This document shows, piece after piece, positions 21,511 through 32,131 of a DNA stretch of 64,000 nucleotides. The notes under the pieces are model-generated. The model made no database searches, had not been told where the DNA came from, and saw nothing but the letters and a program-made list of their open reading frames with translations. The DNA comes from Cryptomeria japonica (lineage: Eukaryota; Streptophyta; Pinopsida; Cupressales; Cupressaceae), in the NCBI RefSeq assembly GCF_030272615.1, contig NC_081406.1:189251391-189315390 (forward strand), read 5' to 3'. Each line of letters starts with the position of its first letter. Within the stretch, counting starts at the first letter, position 1. The position numbers and the translations under genes are program-made.

Positions 21511-21527
21511 GATTCATCATATCATCA

Positions 21528-23384
21528 ATATAAAGATCCATCCTTTAACTAAGTGTATATAACCCCATCCTTTAACTAAGTGGATATAACCAAATATAGT
21601 ATCGTATATTTAAATAATCTATTGCATTCCTTGCTCAAGATGATTAACGAAATGTCCACTACACTAAAAAAAATTCAGAGAAGACTATTTACTTATCACT
21701 AAAGCTATATTTTGGGCATGTATTGCATGAAAATGATTGGCAAATTGAATTGCTAATATTATAAGCTCATGCATGTGACTTAGGGATTCATAATCAAGAC
21801 TAGAAAATGAGTTAACAAATCCATCGATACATGATCTCATGCATGAAAATGATGGAGAATCTTTCAAGCTTAAAATTAAGCTCTGAAATGCATCTAAACA
21901 GACACAAATGCATGATTTAGATATCTTAAAAAATGATTATAGTTCCAAGGAAATAATTCTATAAAAAGATATTGTCTGAATGGATATCTATGGCTTAAAT
22001 AAAGATCAATATGATATAGGAAGGAGAGAATATTCAAAATGTATGGACAACATGGATAGTGCATGAGGAACATGAATATCGCTATGAGAAAAAGGATAGA
22101 TTTGTATCCTTTTCTCAAATATTTTGGTCGAATATGCAAGCATCCTATTAAGGCAAGAACAAGAGATGGATGCATAGATAATGCATGCAATAAGTGTATG
22201 CTATGACATGGTGAATGCATATTCAATCTTTTACTCTAATAATGATATTGTTTTATGAACTTATATGAAGAAATTACTAAATAAATTGTAGAGTAGATAT
22301 TATAAGTTGTGGATCAATGAGGACTTTTATGCCATTGGTTTGTTCTTCACATTTTATATATTTAAAGTCATTATATTTTTCTATCCTAGTATCAACCTAC
22401 TATATTCATAGTTTTCACTAAATAAGGGTTCCATTAAAGAATTTGGTCTTGATATACTAGCAACCAAATGCCACTAAAATAACTCTTAAACAATAGGAGA
22501 TTGAATCAATTATTAATCAATCATAATAGGAAAAGAATGCATTCAACCTTAATTACTTTATAATCTCCTTCATGCACAACATTGGTAGCTATAAAATATT
22601 CCCTCTAAATTGTCAATGATTAGATCTACCCAATATGTTGATTCTTAATCCTTCCTCATCACTCTAATGAAAAAGGCAAAACTTTAGCAAGTCAAGAGAG
22701 AAGACATCATTCTCAAGACCAGATGCTATATGTGCCCATAAATAAGATGTTACAAGATAACTATCAAGAAACTATACATGTTTTGATCTCATGCAAACTA
22801 CCCTCCCCTAAAGATATCCTTCATGTGTATTATAGAAAAATGTTGTCCTTGTCTAAAGCTCGATTCCAACTATCAACTTTGAGTACAAGCCCAACTTGTT
22901 CATTACAAATATCAATACAAATTATGACTTTCCCACTACAAATGGAAATCCAAAAAAATAAACATGCAAAAACTAGCTTCTAAAACATGCTACCATGATT
23001 TCTTCTTATGGTTGTTAAAGATATGAAAATTTTGATTAGTGTTGGACTAGAGGCTCAAATTCAAATCTATTAGAGAACATATTTATAATTTAAATAAATA
23101 ATTAAAAGGTTATGGATTTTTAAAGTCTTTTTTAATTTCAAAATTATATTATTGTCTTCACATATTAAATATAAATATTAAATTAATTAGATAATAAAAT
23201 TAAAAAAATTAAAAATAAGGATTATGATAATTGGTGGGGCTCCCAATCCCTAATCAAGCCATTACTATCACAAGTTCCAAATCACTCAAAATTCTTTTTT
23301 GCACTAATTCTTGAGCTAGGGCCAAGACTACAAACTTTGGCTCTCCTAAGTGTAAGGATCTCCATAATATTAAAATAATGAATT
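21528..23384. other. Intergenic, no gene seen
   Basis: AT-rich sequence between Copia-1 and the family-D tandem. Short open frames (for example 21894-22226 minus and 22723-22983 plus) show no family resemblance. A TAACTAAGTG...ATAACC block is repeated twice near 21545-21595. Element D homology begins near 23385. Confidence 0.5.
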
Positions 23385-23598
23385 TTACAAGATCGTTAAG
23401 AGTTTCCTTTTCATCATCATCATTCTCTATCTTCTCATGAAGCTCTCTTCTTTTGCTTCTAGCAATAGTAAGATTCTCCTAAAGTCCTTGAATGATTTCC
23501 TGTGCAGCCTTCATATCATCTTCAAGTTTGATATTCTTCAACTTTTCTGCATCATAATCTACAAGAGTTGTTTCCAATTGCTTTCTCAAGTTATCCAT
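23385..23598 (-). pseudogene. gag: Truncated family-D gag stub
   Basis: N-terminal 70 codons of the D-type Gag-like protein, starting at the ATG at 23596-23598 (the counterpart of 36313). It follows the gene at 36100-36313 closely, then homology stops at about 23385. One lysine codon equivalent is TAG near 23477. It lies downstream of its own primer-binding site and LTR, so it is the start of a second D internal region that has been deleted. Confidence 0.8.
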
Positions 23599-23655
23599 CT
23601 ATACCTGTGTCAGAATCTCCCTCAAGCTATTAGGCTTTTGAAAAAAGAGGACTAG

Positions 23656-23667
23656 GCTCTGATACCA
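23656..23667 (-). other. Primer-binding site of the truncated D unit
   Basis: Minus-strand TGGTATCAGAGC, two bases from the shared LTR: initiator-methionine tRNA type. Confidence 0.93.
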
Positions 23668-23669
23668 AT

Positions 23670-24439
23670 TGTTAGGATTCCCAAAGATACCGAGAAGGGG
23701 AGTGAATTAGTATCTAACTGATTTACTGATTTACTGACCTTATTAAATAAATTGCATTCCAAAACAGTGTGTCGATAAACAAGAATTAATGCAGTAAATA
23801 AGAACAATAAGCACAAAATACACAAGGTTTTTAACGAGGAAACCCAGTGTGGGAAAAACCTCAGTGGGATTTGTGACCCACAATATTCACTCATTGGCCA
23901 ATGAATGGATATTACTTACAATAGGGGCCTGCACATGTAGGAAGGCCAACTGCCTAAAGCTCACTACTTAATCACAAAAGGAAGCCTCACTGACTTACAA
24001 ATTGGATTATGCAAATCCAATATAATGTACTACTTTAGTTCAGCATCTTCTATGCTAGGTTCAGTACCGGTTTAAGCTCATACAATAACCATAAACCTTA
24101 CTCCAAAATCTGCCTTAATATTCACACATTACTGCTGCAATAATCTTCCCATGTTCACATCCGTATTATGATCTACAAGATCTCATACTTATATATGAGT
24201 CTTATTACAATTTGCCTTGTCGGCTTACAAAAAGATATTACAAATAAATACAAAATGCAATAATCAAAATCCTGTCGGCCAAGGTGTCGGTAATCATCTT
24301 TGTCGCTGTTGGTAAACTAACTGCCGGTGTAGAGTCTGTCGGTGCCAGTGTCTATCAGTGCCATAGGATTGCAAGGTCTCCATCAATGACAATACCTTCA
24401 ATAACCTACAATTTCTCATTGGAGTATGCAATACCAACA
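23670..24439 (-). repeat. Family-D LTR shared by two units
   Basis: 770 bases, TGTTAGGATTCCC to ATACCAACA. It has a primer-binding site on its left and a polypurine tract on its right, which a single element cannot have. Sequence closely matches 36385-37186. U3 near 24270-24370 is rich in GTCGGT and GCCGGT. Confidence 0.92.
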
Positions 24440-24451
24440 ATCTCCCCCTTT
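24440..24451 (-). other. Element D polypurine tract
   Basis: Minus-strand AAAGGGGGAGAT directly beside the LTR, preceded by GCCATCAATGCC. A second tract, AAAGGGGGAGT, lies at 24584-24595. Confidence 0.9.
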
Positions 24452-24640
24452 GGCATTGATGGCAACACTCATGAGAAAAATCCAAAAATGAATCCAAAAT
24501 TTGAAGTCCAAAAATTTTACCAAAATTGTGTGCTCCCCCTGAGCAAATGATCCCTTCTGTCCATTATTTTTCTCATCTCTACTACTCCCCCTTTGGCATC
24601 AATGACAAAGGTTGTCAAAAATGTCAACTGAGTGTAGTTC

Positions 24641-27142
24641 TTAGATAGAACCCTGTAACAAGTTGGTTACAATTTGAAAAAGTTCTGCTAGAACAAAATT
24701 TAGGCTCTTAGTGAACCTTTCACTATCCTTCAGTGTTGCTTTTGTCCTTTGTATTATACCAATGAGTATGTGCATTTTCTCTTGTGGTGTCTTTAGTCCT
24801 GGAACAAGTTCCTTAGAGATCTCTTTTCTCAAAGAGATGAGGATGTCAAGTTTCGGACCAAGTCTGCATTTTAGTTCCTTTGCCTTGAACTTTATTCTTT
24901 CCTTCTCTTTTTCAAATTTTTAAATTTTCTCCTCAAAGCTTGTCATTTCCTACTCTATTATCGATATGGGTTCTGATGAACCGATGAGATTATCAGCAAT
25001 ATTATTTATCTCTTTCTGCACTTTACTAATTTTCTTGTCTATATCCATTGTCAAAATATCAGTCTTGCATGTGTCCCTGTACAACTCTTTAAATTCCATT
25101 ATTGTTTTGCTAAGTGCCAGTAATAGGGTGTTTGTGTGTCTGATGCACTTCTTTATTGTCTCATCAAAGAATTTTTCCTTTTCCTTGTTCATTTTCTCAC
25201 CGAATGTCTCCTCATTAATTTGATCAACTATCAAAAATTTGTCAGTGATATACTTAGACAATGTGTCTAATTGGCTCAAAGAATATTTATTGTCCACATT
25301 TCACTTGGGTGCAATCAATTTTAATAAAGGAATCATATCATCAATAGCCTTGTATGCAAGTGCATTACAATTTGTGATTTTCTTGATGGAATCCAATAAT
25401 ACCTTTGTTACATTGGTTGGTCTGAATTTTGTCATGGAAGAACCATATGATTGTCCAACTACCTTAACAATCTGCATTCCGCCGGTGTGAGTAGCCTCTT
25501 TTCTTATGTTGACCTTTGATAGGTCAGTTTGTGTCTGCATCTCAACTAGTAAAGGCTTGGGTTTCTCAGCAGTTGTCGGTGGCACTGTCTCTGTCTCAAC
25601 CTTTTTCTCTTCATGTTTTTCAGTGTGTTTCTTTGTGCTATCTTTTGTCGGTTTCTCTGATGAAGTCTCAGTATTTACTGTCGGTTTCTCTATATGCACC
25701 TCTGAACTGTCCACTGTCGGTGTCTCTAACTCTGTCGGTTTTTCAATGTGTGCACCAGTTACCATTCTAGTACCAAGGGGATCATCTTATTCTTTAGTAT
25801 GTGTTTCAACCCCAATCTCAATATTTTCAACTGTATGCTCAATATGTGTTTCCATTTCAATATTCTCAGTCGGTGGCTCAGTTGCACATCTTTCTTGTCA
25901 TTGGTTATCTTATCAACCACAATATTTACCTCTTGTGTATCAATGTTCATTGTATATAACACTTCAGAATAGGATTGGTGTCTTCATGTGTTGATTCCAA
26001 CTCAACATTATTAGTGGTCGGTGGTGTATCAACAGTCTATGCCAATGGAGTATCAAAAGAAGGTGGGGGCAAGTTGTCTGTCACTTTTATGCTTGGAGGT
26101 CCACCTACCTTGCCTTTACATTTGTCCTTATCTTTTTGGTAAACTCTGGAAGCCTTGGGTCGTTTAAGTTCTTCTTGCTTTTCTTTCTCCACAAAGAAGA
26201 TATCCCATTTATCCATTGTCTCTTCATATATTTCATTCACTCTATCAGCCATTAAAGCTACATGTCGGTGACCAGTGGAAAATACAATCTTGTTTGCCTC
26301 ACTTATCAGTTCATCAATTTTTTCTGTTGATTTCATTGGGTGAATTGCAAGCAATTTTTCTATCTTTATCTTCTTATCCAATTCAACAATGGCTAATCTC
26401 TTTGCATCTAGTCTTCTATACAAGTCACTTGGTAAATCATCTACAACTTCTATCAAAAATTTCTTATATATTTCTAAGTGTAGAATGACACTGTTTTCTA
26501 TGCTTTCCTTTTCTTCATTGGTAAAAGTATTATACAATTTGCTGACATTAGACAAGTTTCCATCATCCATTATTTCATTCAAAATATTTTATAAAGGAGC
26601 TTGTTTTTCTTTCTTTTTCCTTGGTGTCATTTTCTTTGTTGGGGGCCTTACTGTCTGTTGTTTCCTTCTTGTTCTCTTAAGTGTACGAGAGGGTACCGGT
26701 GAAGGTTTTCTTTTCCTTTCTACTCTCTTAAACTTAGTTGGGATTTCACTATCAGATGAAGTTCCAACTGGTGAAAGATGAGCTTTCGGTAGTATCCCTT
26801 CCAGGTTACTTTCCTTAATACCAATGATATTCAATATGTCTTCCTTATTCTCTTTCCAGCCTGTTTTGTTGCTTTTCTGATAGATTGTTCTCTTTTCTTC
26901 CTTCGTTTAAGGGTTTGTACATTGCTCTCAATGGTTTCAGTATTTCCAAATATTTCCTCTTTAGGCTCTCTAGCGACTTCAAGTAGGGCTTTAGCATATG
27001 TCTCAATTATGTTTTCATTTGCCTCATAACCCATTTCTGTCACCCAAATAGTTCTAGGAACCACTACTTCCATCCAGATTTCATCTTTCTTTATAACAAA
27101 ACATATTTCTTTCTGATATTTGTCAACTATGCTCTGAGATAG
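24641..27142 (-). pseudogene. Element D ORF2, downstream part
   Basis: Unknown protein. Continues 33953-34896 after the family-G insertion. First comes a segment alignable with element E: SIVDKYQKEICFVIKKDEIW, then WVTEMGYEANENIIETYAKAL. Next: a basic region (KRRKKREQSIRKATK; RKRKPSPVPSRTLKRTRRK), a helical segment (26037-26582), a Thr/Glu/Pro-rich linker with repeated HIEKPT/SEKPT, and helical C-terminal segments (24950-25297, 24641-24832). Breaks: frameshifts near 26832 and between 25765 and 26037, and stops near 26586, 25299 and 24948. Same overall order as element E ORF2, but the Lys/Glu-rich stretch is replaced by a Thr/Glu/Pro linker. Confidence 0.72.
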
Positions 27143-27598
27143 TGTAGTACCCCTCCTCGATCAACCTCTTTTGTATGTTTTGAGTTACTTCAGTGACTGT
27201 TCTGTGGAACATTATTGTATTTTGTTTCAGATATTATGTGATGTTATTTCATACTTTATCTAGATCTATGGTGTATGATTTTATGCAGTATTTCAGTGCT
27301 TATGAGTAATGTTATTTTTTATGGATCATTATCATGGACTGACACTTTTCCCTTATATTGCGATGCGTTATTTATATGTTGCGTGTTTGCAAGTGTATTG
27401 GGATGCGAGGGGATGATTTTCCTTCACACACTTCGATGAGACAGGGAATGTCATGATTCTCCTTCATTGGTGTGTTTACCATGTCTGTATGTATATTGTC
27501 TATATGCATGTGTGGTTCTTTGGTGCAGGACATTGCAGGTACAAGTACTGGGTAGGTATGGGGTATCGACTCCACCTGGTTTCACAGGTCTGAGCGTG

Positions 27599-27601
<3 letters not shown>

Positions 27602-27687
<86 letters not shown>
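27602..27687. repeat. (TA)43 microsatellite
   Basis: 86 bases of uninterrupted TA. In copy G1 the same site reads CATGCCTTATATTTTTCAATGG on the minus strand, so the tract grew from a short AT-rich seed inside the LTR. Expect length polymorphism and possible assembly error. Confidence 0.97.
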
Positions 27688-27692
<5 letters not shown>

Positions 27693-28791
27693 GGAGTGGA
27701 GGAGATAATTGTTGTACCCTAGCTTGACCGTAGTTACACTCATGTGAGTGTTGTCAGTTGGCTATGTTTCCCCGTCTAGTTGTTATGTGTGTCATGGTGC
27801 CTTGGTTTGGTCATTTGAGAGTCGTCATTTGATCTGTCTTGGTTTTGCGTGTTTCTATTTATTTAAATGGTTATTTAATTTAAATGGATGATGCTATCTT
27901 ATGTTGGCGTAATCATTTAATTATTATGCTCTGTGATTATTGATTTATTAAATTGATGAATTGCTAGATTAAATGATTAAATGGCTTAATTTATTGTGTA
28001 AAGTTGCATTGATATTTTTGTGAAATAAATAAATTGCCTAGCCATTTAAAATGGTTAAATACTTATGTTGAAGGAAGTATTTATGGAAAAATAAATAAAT
28101 AAAAGCTTCCCTTTTTTATTTTTTTCCATTTTGGCCTTTTTAATTTAATCATTGGAAAGAATTATTATTTTGGGGGAAACAAATAAATCTTATTGTCTTT
28201 TAGTTTTAAAATATTTAAATTTGATTGGATGAGAACTTTAACCTAGAAGCTTGGGTTAAAAGATAGTTTTGGGCATCCATTCTGGGCATTGATGGCAGGA
28301 GAAGAAGATTTTGGAGAGAAAATTCTGGAAAACTTTCTGGAGGAGCTGGAGATTTGACCTGGTTGCAAGACTAGATTTGTTTCATCTCTTTGCTTGCTAA
28401 TTGCTTCAAGTTTGGAGGTTTCCTTCTTGTTTTAAATTTGATTTTGAAATTTTCAGTTTGCTTCCTATGTGTGCAAAATTATGCAATCTGCTTGTAGATT
28501 CTTCTTGGAATGTTGAAATGGGAGAAAGATTGCCTGATATAGTTGATTTTGTGATGCCATTAGCATATGGTGGCATTCAGGAAATGAATTGTTCATTTCT
28601 TCTTGATGTGTGTTATTTATTCTAATTAATTGAGAAAAATAGGTTTTAAGGACCCAAAACCTTTAACAAAAGAGAGTAATATAAAAAATTAAGAGTCCAG
28701 AGCATAAGAACCACTAGCAGAACAACTGGCAAAAAGGCTAGCAAACCAAAAGGACAGCTAAGAAAAAAATAGCAAGGAAACAAAGAAAGTG
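27688..28791. other. LTR interior, no gene seen
   Basis: Part of the family-G LTR. 27730-28240 is T-rich with several ATTTAAAT-type words. No TATA box, ORF or RNA gene stands out. Confidence 0.4.
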
Positions 28792-30480
28792 CTACACAGC
28801 TATAATCTTCAACAGATCCTTTGCCTTCTTCACCAATTGATCATATGTGGCCCCAACAGCTTTGAGATCTTCTAGGTCCTTGTTGGGTTTCTTTTCTTTC
28901 TTTTTTCCTCTAGTTCGGGTTCTAGGACATTGAGCTTCCCCTATACCTTCAGTGTCAGGTTCAATATCCAGTATCTCCTTCTCTTCATCCAGTTTACTAA
29001 TGAGAGTGTTTGTATTGTTAGCAGAAATCTTCAGGATACTTAAGCTCTGTTCAGCAATACTCTTCAAGCACTCCTCAATTTTACTGACTTTGCTAGCAGT
29101 GTCCGAGACAGTTTGCTCATTAGCGTCAGCAAGGTTTTTCCTTTCAAGCATATCTTTCTCTATTTTTTCAAACCTGGGGTTGAAAGAGTCTCTTATATTT
29201 TCAGCCTTTGCAATGGTATTTTTGAGGTCCTCTATGTAATCCGCCATGGTCTTCCCTTCCCCGGTGTTGATGGTTTCCAATATCTGAATTTTGTTACTGA
29301 GTTTTTTGTTGTTGTCCACGACTTTCTTGTAACCAGTTATAAGCCACTCCATAGTGTCAATGAAACCTTGCATACCCTCTGGAGGAGGGATATGGGGAGG
29401 ATCATCCTTACCAGGGGTTTCCTGTTCCTTTTTACAGGTGTCCCGAATAGTAGTTATGTCTTCGACCCTTAGAGCCTCACCCATGGTGACCTTCTTCGAG
29501 TTATGTTAAGATTCTAAGGTCCTTTTCTACTTACAAACCTCCATCTCCTTGACATTCTCCTCCTTCCTCTTTTGCTTGTTTCTGGTCTGGGTGTGTACTT
29601 TGGATTTCTTTTTCAGTGACCCTTGAGGATTCTCCTTCTCTGAGTCTTCAAAGACCTCCTCCTCCGAGGAAAGGCTAATCCGGATTTTGCCTTTAGGTTT
29701 TTTTCGTTTGGAGGAAGAAGGTCTTATTTTAATGTGTTTCCTCTTCTTACCAGGTTCATAATCTGAAACATCCATACTCTCCTCAGAATCACTCGACGGG
29801 TCACTGTCAGTCTCCTCATCCACTGAAAAGGAAGAATGAGACCCATCCTCTTCAGACTCTATAGAGGGCTGCATGCAGCCAATTTGATTGGCCTTGACAT
29901 GGTCATAAATGAGGACCATCAAGCCTTGGTGCATTGCAGTATCCCCCATAGGGTTTTCTTTATAGGCCTTTATGGTTGCATTCATCGAACAGAGCAGAAA
30001 ATAAGGAAAATTAACCTTCTTGTCATGCCTAAAGTGATTTAGTAAGATGAAATGGTACCCATAAACTTTTGTAAAAATACCATCTAATGTAATATAGTGC
30101 ATTAAAACAAAGAGGACATCTCGCCAAGGTTTAACAAAAGCTCTGGGTGGGTAGTAAGTTTTACTTAACTTAACCAGTCATTTTTTCTCCTTCTCAATTT
30201 CCAGGTATCTGTCAATAGCCTCCTTGCTGACTTTCTTGTCTCTGTAGAAGTTGCACCCTTCCCTTCTGAGGCCCATGGCTTGGGCAATGAGGTCTTCATA
30301 AATTTCTATAGTCTGGTCTCCCATTTTCAGCATACCCTTTCTCCAATTTTTGCATAAAAAACTGGTAACTGTGCCATCCCATCCATGGAGCTTTTCCATG
30401 AATTTTGAAAAGCCACCCTTCTGTAGAATAATCCAGACCTCCTCCTTCTATTTCCATTCTTTACAACTGCTTGGCTCATA
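28792..30480 (-). pseudogene. Unknown coiled-coil/acidic protein ORF
   Basis: No assigned function. A single reading frame, broken by a TGA at about 30178 and TAG codons near 29527 and 29505, encodes about 560 residues. Its first third has HGWDGTVTSFLC, KMGDQTIEIYEDLIAQAMGLRREG, YYPPRAFVKPWRDV, YITLDGIFTKVYGYHFILLNHFRH and FPYFLLCSMNATI. This recalls the plant mobile-domain or putative plant transposon proteins and, more faintly, ORF2 of elements E and D. A Ser/Asp/Glu-rich acidic block and basic block follow (29527-29830), then a coiled-coil region (28792-29484). It lies next to and in the same orientation as the LINE fragment, so it could be part of the same inserted unit. Confidence 0.55.
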
Positions 30481-30679
30481 TCACCTCCTGTTACCACCCA
30501 TTTTTTCTCTGTTAAGGGCTGGATTAGCCAGAAAGCTTTTTGGAACTATCAAATTAACCCAGAAAGCGTGGGAATTGATGGATGGGCTATTATGATAAAA
30601 GAGGCTCTCATTATTATAATAACTCAAAGGACTCCAATTTGACCTTTTAATTATTATTCCGTACATCAAAAATCTTAGG

Positions 30680-31620
30680 AGTGCTTGTGTATTGGTCCTT
30701 GAAGATGATTTGTCTGACATTTTCAGGGAGTGCTTGTTCTCCTGTCCACGTAATCATTTCATCCTTGTTAACTGCCGCATTAGCAACCCAGTCAGTAGAG
30801 CCATTGGCCTCTCAGTAGATGTGGGATATGTGGCATTTTTTGAAAGTGCTGATGAGGTCTTCAATAATATTGTTGATAGACCATGATGGCTTTGAGGTCC
30901 CCTTTAGACATTTAATAATATTGTTTGAGTCCCCTTCAAGCCATAAGTAAGGGCAGTTCCATTTTTTTAGCAAGGATTAAGCCTTGGAGAGCTGTAATGG
31001 CTTCATCTTTATGATTTGTTTGGCTTCCAGTAGGGACATCAACCATTTCCTTTCTCATCTCTAAGAATAGCTCCACAACTAGCTGGGCCTAGGTTTCCTT
31101 TTGCATCACCATCAAAGTTAACTTTGAACCAACCTTGAGGGGGGGTTTGCCATCTGGCTTTAAGTCTTTTATTGTGGTTGGGATCAGGGTTGTCAAAAAC
31201 CTTCAAATTCCATGAGCTTAAGATGATAGATTCCAAAGGGTTCTTTGAGAAACAGGGGCCCTCCATGATCCCAATATTTTCCACAATCACCCATTGAATT
31301 ATCTAAAACACAATGTCTTGATTGAGGGATAGATCTCTGAAGATACGATGTTTCTTTCTTTTCATAATCCCCACAAGATGTGAGGGAGAGATAGCTACCA
31401 TAGAGATCTCAAGAAGGAGTTAGTCCAATGAAAATTCCAGGAGGAAAACAGGTCACTGATTGTGTTAGGAAACACCCAATCAATGCTAAAACTCTTTAGA
31501 AATCTTTCCTAAACAGAGGTAGAATAGGAACAGTGAATGGCCAGGTGGTCCACAGACTCTTCCTCTTGGAGGCACAAAGCACATCTATTTGAAAGAAAGA
31601 ATTTTAGTTTGGGTTTGTTG
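30680..31620 (-). pseudogene. LINE-type zinc finger and RNase H fragment
   Basis: 3' end of a non-LTR retrotransposon ORF2, or a related RNase H-like gene. Reading 31620 to 30680 across frames: CALCLQEEESVDHLAIHC, the zf-RVT cysteine/histidine pattern; LWGIMKRKKHRIFRD; then WQTPPQGWFKVNFDGDAKGN (RNase H start with its Asp, about 31085-31145), a segment GDSNNIIKCLKG in another frame, and HIY-stop-EANGSTDWVANAAV with a TGA near 30817 where Arg is usual. Several frameshifts and stops. The upstream RT domain is not visible. Confidence 0.8.
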
Positions 31621-31865
31621 GGTGCATCCTTGTTTCTATACTGTCAAGAATTGCCTAGCTATTCTTTCCAGTGTGTTTATTTCACCATCTACCTTGCTGG
31701 TAAACTCCTCCTTGTGTGTTCTTGTGAAATAATTATGGAAATGGAATGTCCCTTGTGGTTATTAATTTTGTGTCTTTTTGGTTTTATAATGCTTGCAAGC
31801 ATGTTTCTTGTGCCTCTCTTGTGGACTTTACCGCTCCTATGATGGGCTTGCCTCATCACATGGTT
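31621..31865. other. No gene seen
   Basis: About 245 bases between the LINE fragment and the minisatellite; may contain the 5' junction of the LINE insertion, which I could not place. Confidence 0.3.
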
Positions 31866-32131
31866 TGGTAGTGTCTGCTACCCACAGGTAGCAGAACTAC
31901 CAATCGGCAATACCGCTACCGGATGGTAGTGGGCACTACTGATCGATAGCACCACTATCGGTTGGTAGTGGGTACTACCGGTCAGCAGTACCGCTACCAG
32001 TTGGTAGTGGGCACTACCGGTCGCAAGTACCACTACCAGTTGGTAGCAGTGCTACCAGTTGGTAGGGGCAGCCACTAGTCGATAGGGCTATTACCAGTGA
32101 TAGCAACACTACCAGTAGGTAGTGTCTGTTG
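31866..32131. repeat. 39-bp minisatellite with internal palindrome
   Basis: Units of 39 bases at 31921-31959, 31960-31998, 31999-32037 and 32057-32095, mixed with 18-19 base half-units (32038-32056, 32096-32113). Each contains GGTAGTGGGCACTACC or a variant, an almost perfect palindrome. Several flanks read ACCGGT. Confidence 0.9.

Larger units (their letters stand above)
4029..21527 (+). mobile_element. Copia-1: Ty1/copia element with three nested insertions
   Basis: Full-length copia-type element: 5' LTR 4029-5452, primer-binding site, gag, protease, integrase, RT, RNase H, polypurine tract, 3' LTR 17653-21527. Order PR-IN-RT-RH defines Ty1/copia. It is interrupted by the pol-less element E (8975-16746) and by two solo LTRs inside the 3' LTR. 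Removing these and one copy of each duplication leaves about 7.3 kb. Flanking ATCTA/ATATA is an imperfect 5-bp target duplication. The coding region has many stops and frameshifts, so the copy is inactive. It is the oldest layer of this nest because all other elements sit inside it. Confidence 0.93.
17653..21527 (+). repeat. Copia-1 3' LTR, split by two solo LTRs
   Basis: Parts 17653-18847, 20510-20721 and 21511-21527 together match the 5' LTR, minus the duplicated target bases. The first bases are TATCGGC where the 5' LTR has TGTTGGC, so the terminal G is mutated. The last bases ATCATCA are identical to the 5' LTR end. The interrupting pieces are described separately. Confidence 0.92.

Noticed and set aside
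21894-22226. 110-residue minus-strand ORF rich in His, Leu, Phe
   Set aside because: AT-rich chance frame; composition and lack of motifs give no support.
27467-27727. ORF with a long Tyr-Ile repeat
   Set aside because: Translation of the (TA)43 microsatellite.
31866-32131. CRISPR-like spaced repeats
   Set aside because: Units are tandem and variable without unique spacers, in plant nuclear DNA; it is a minisatellite.
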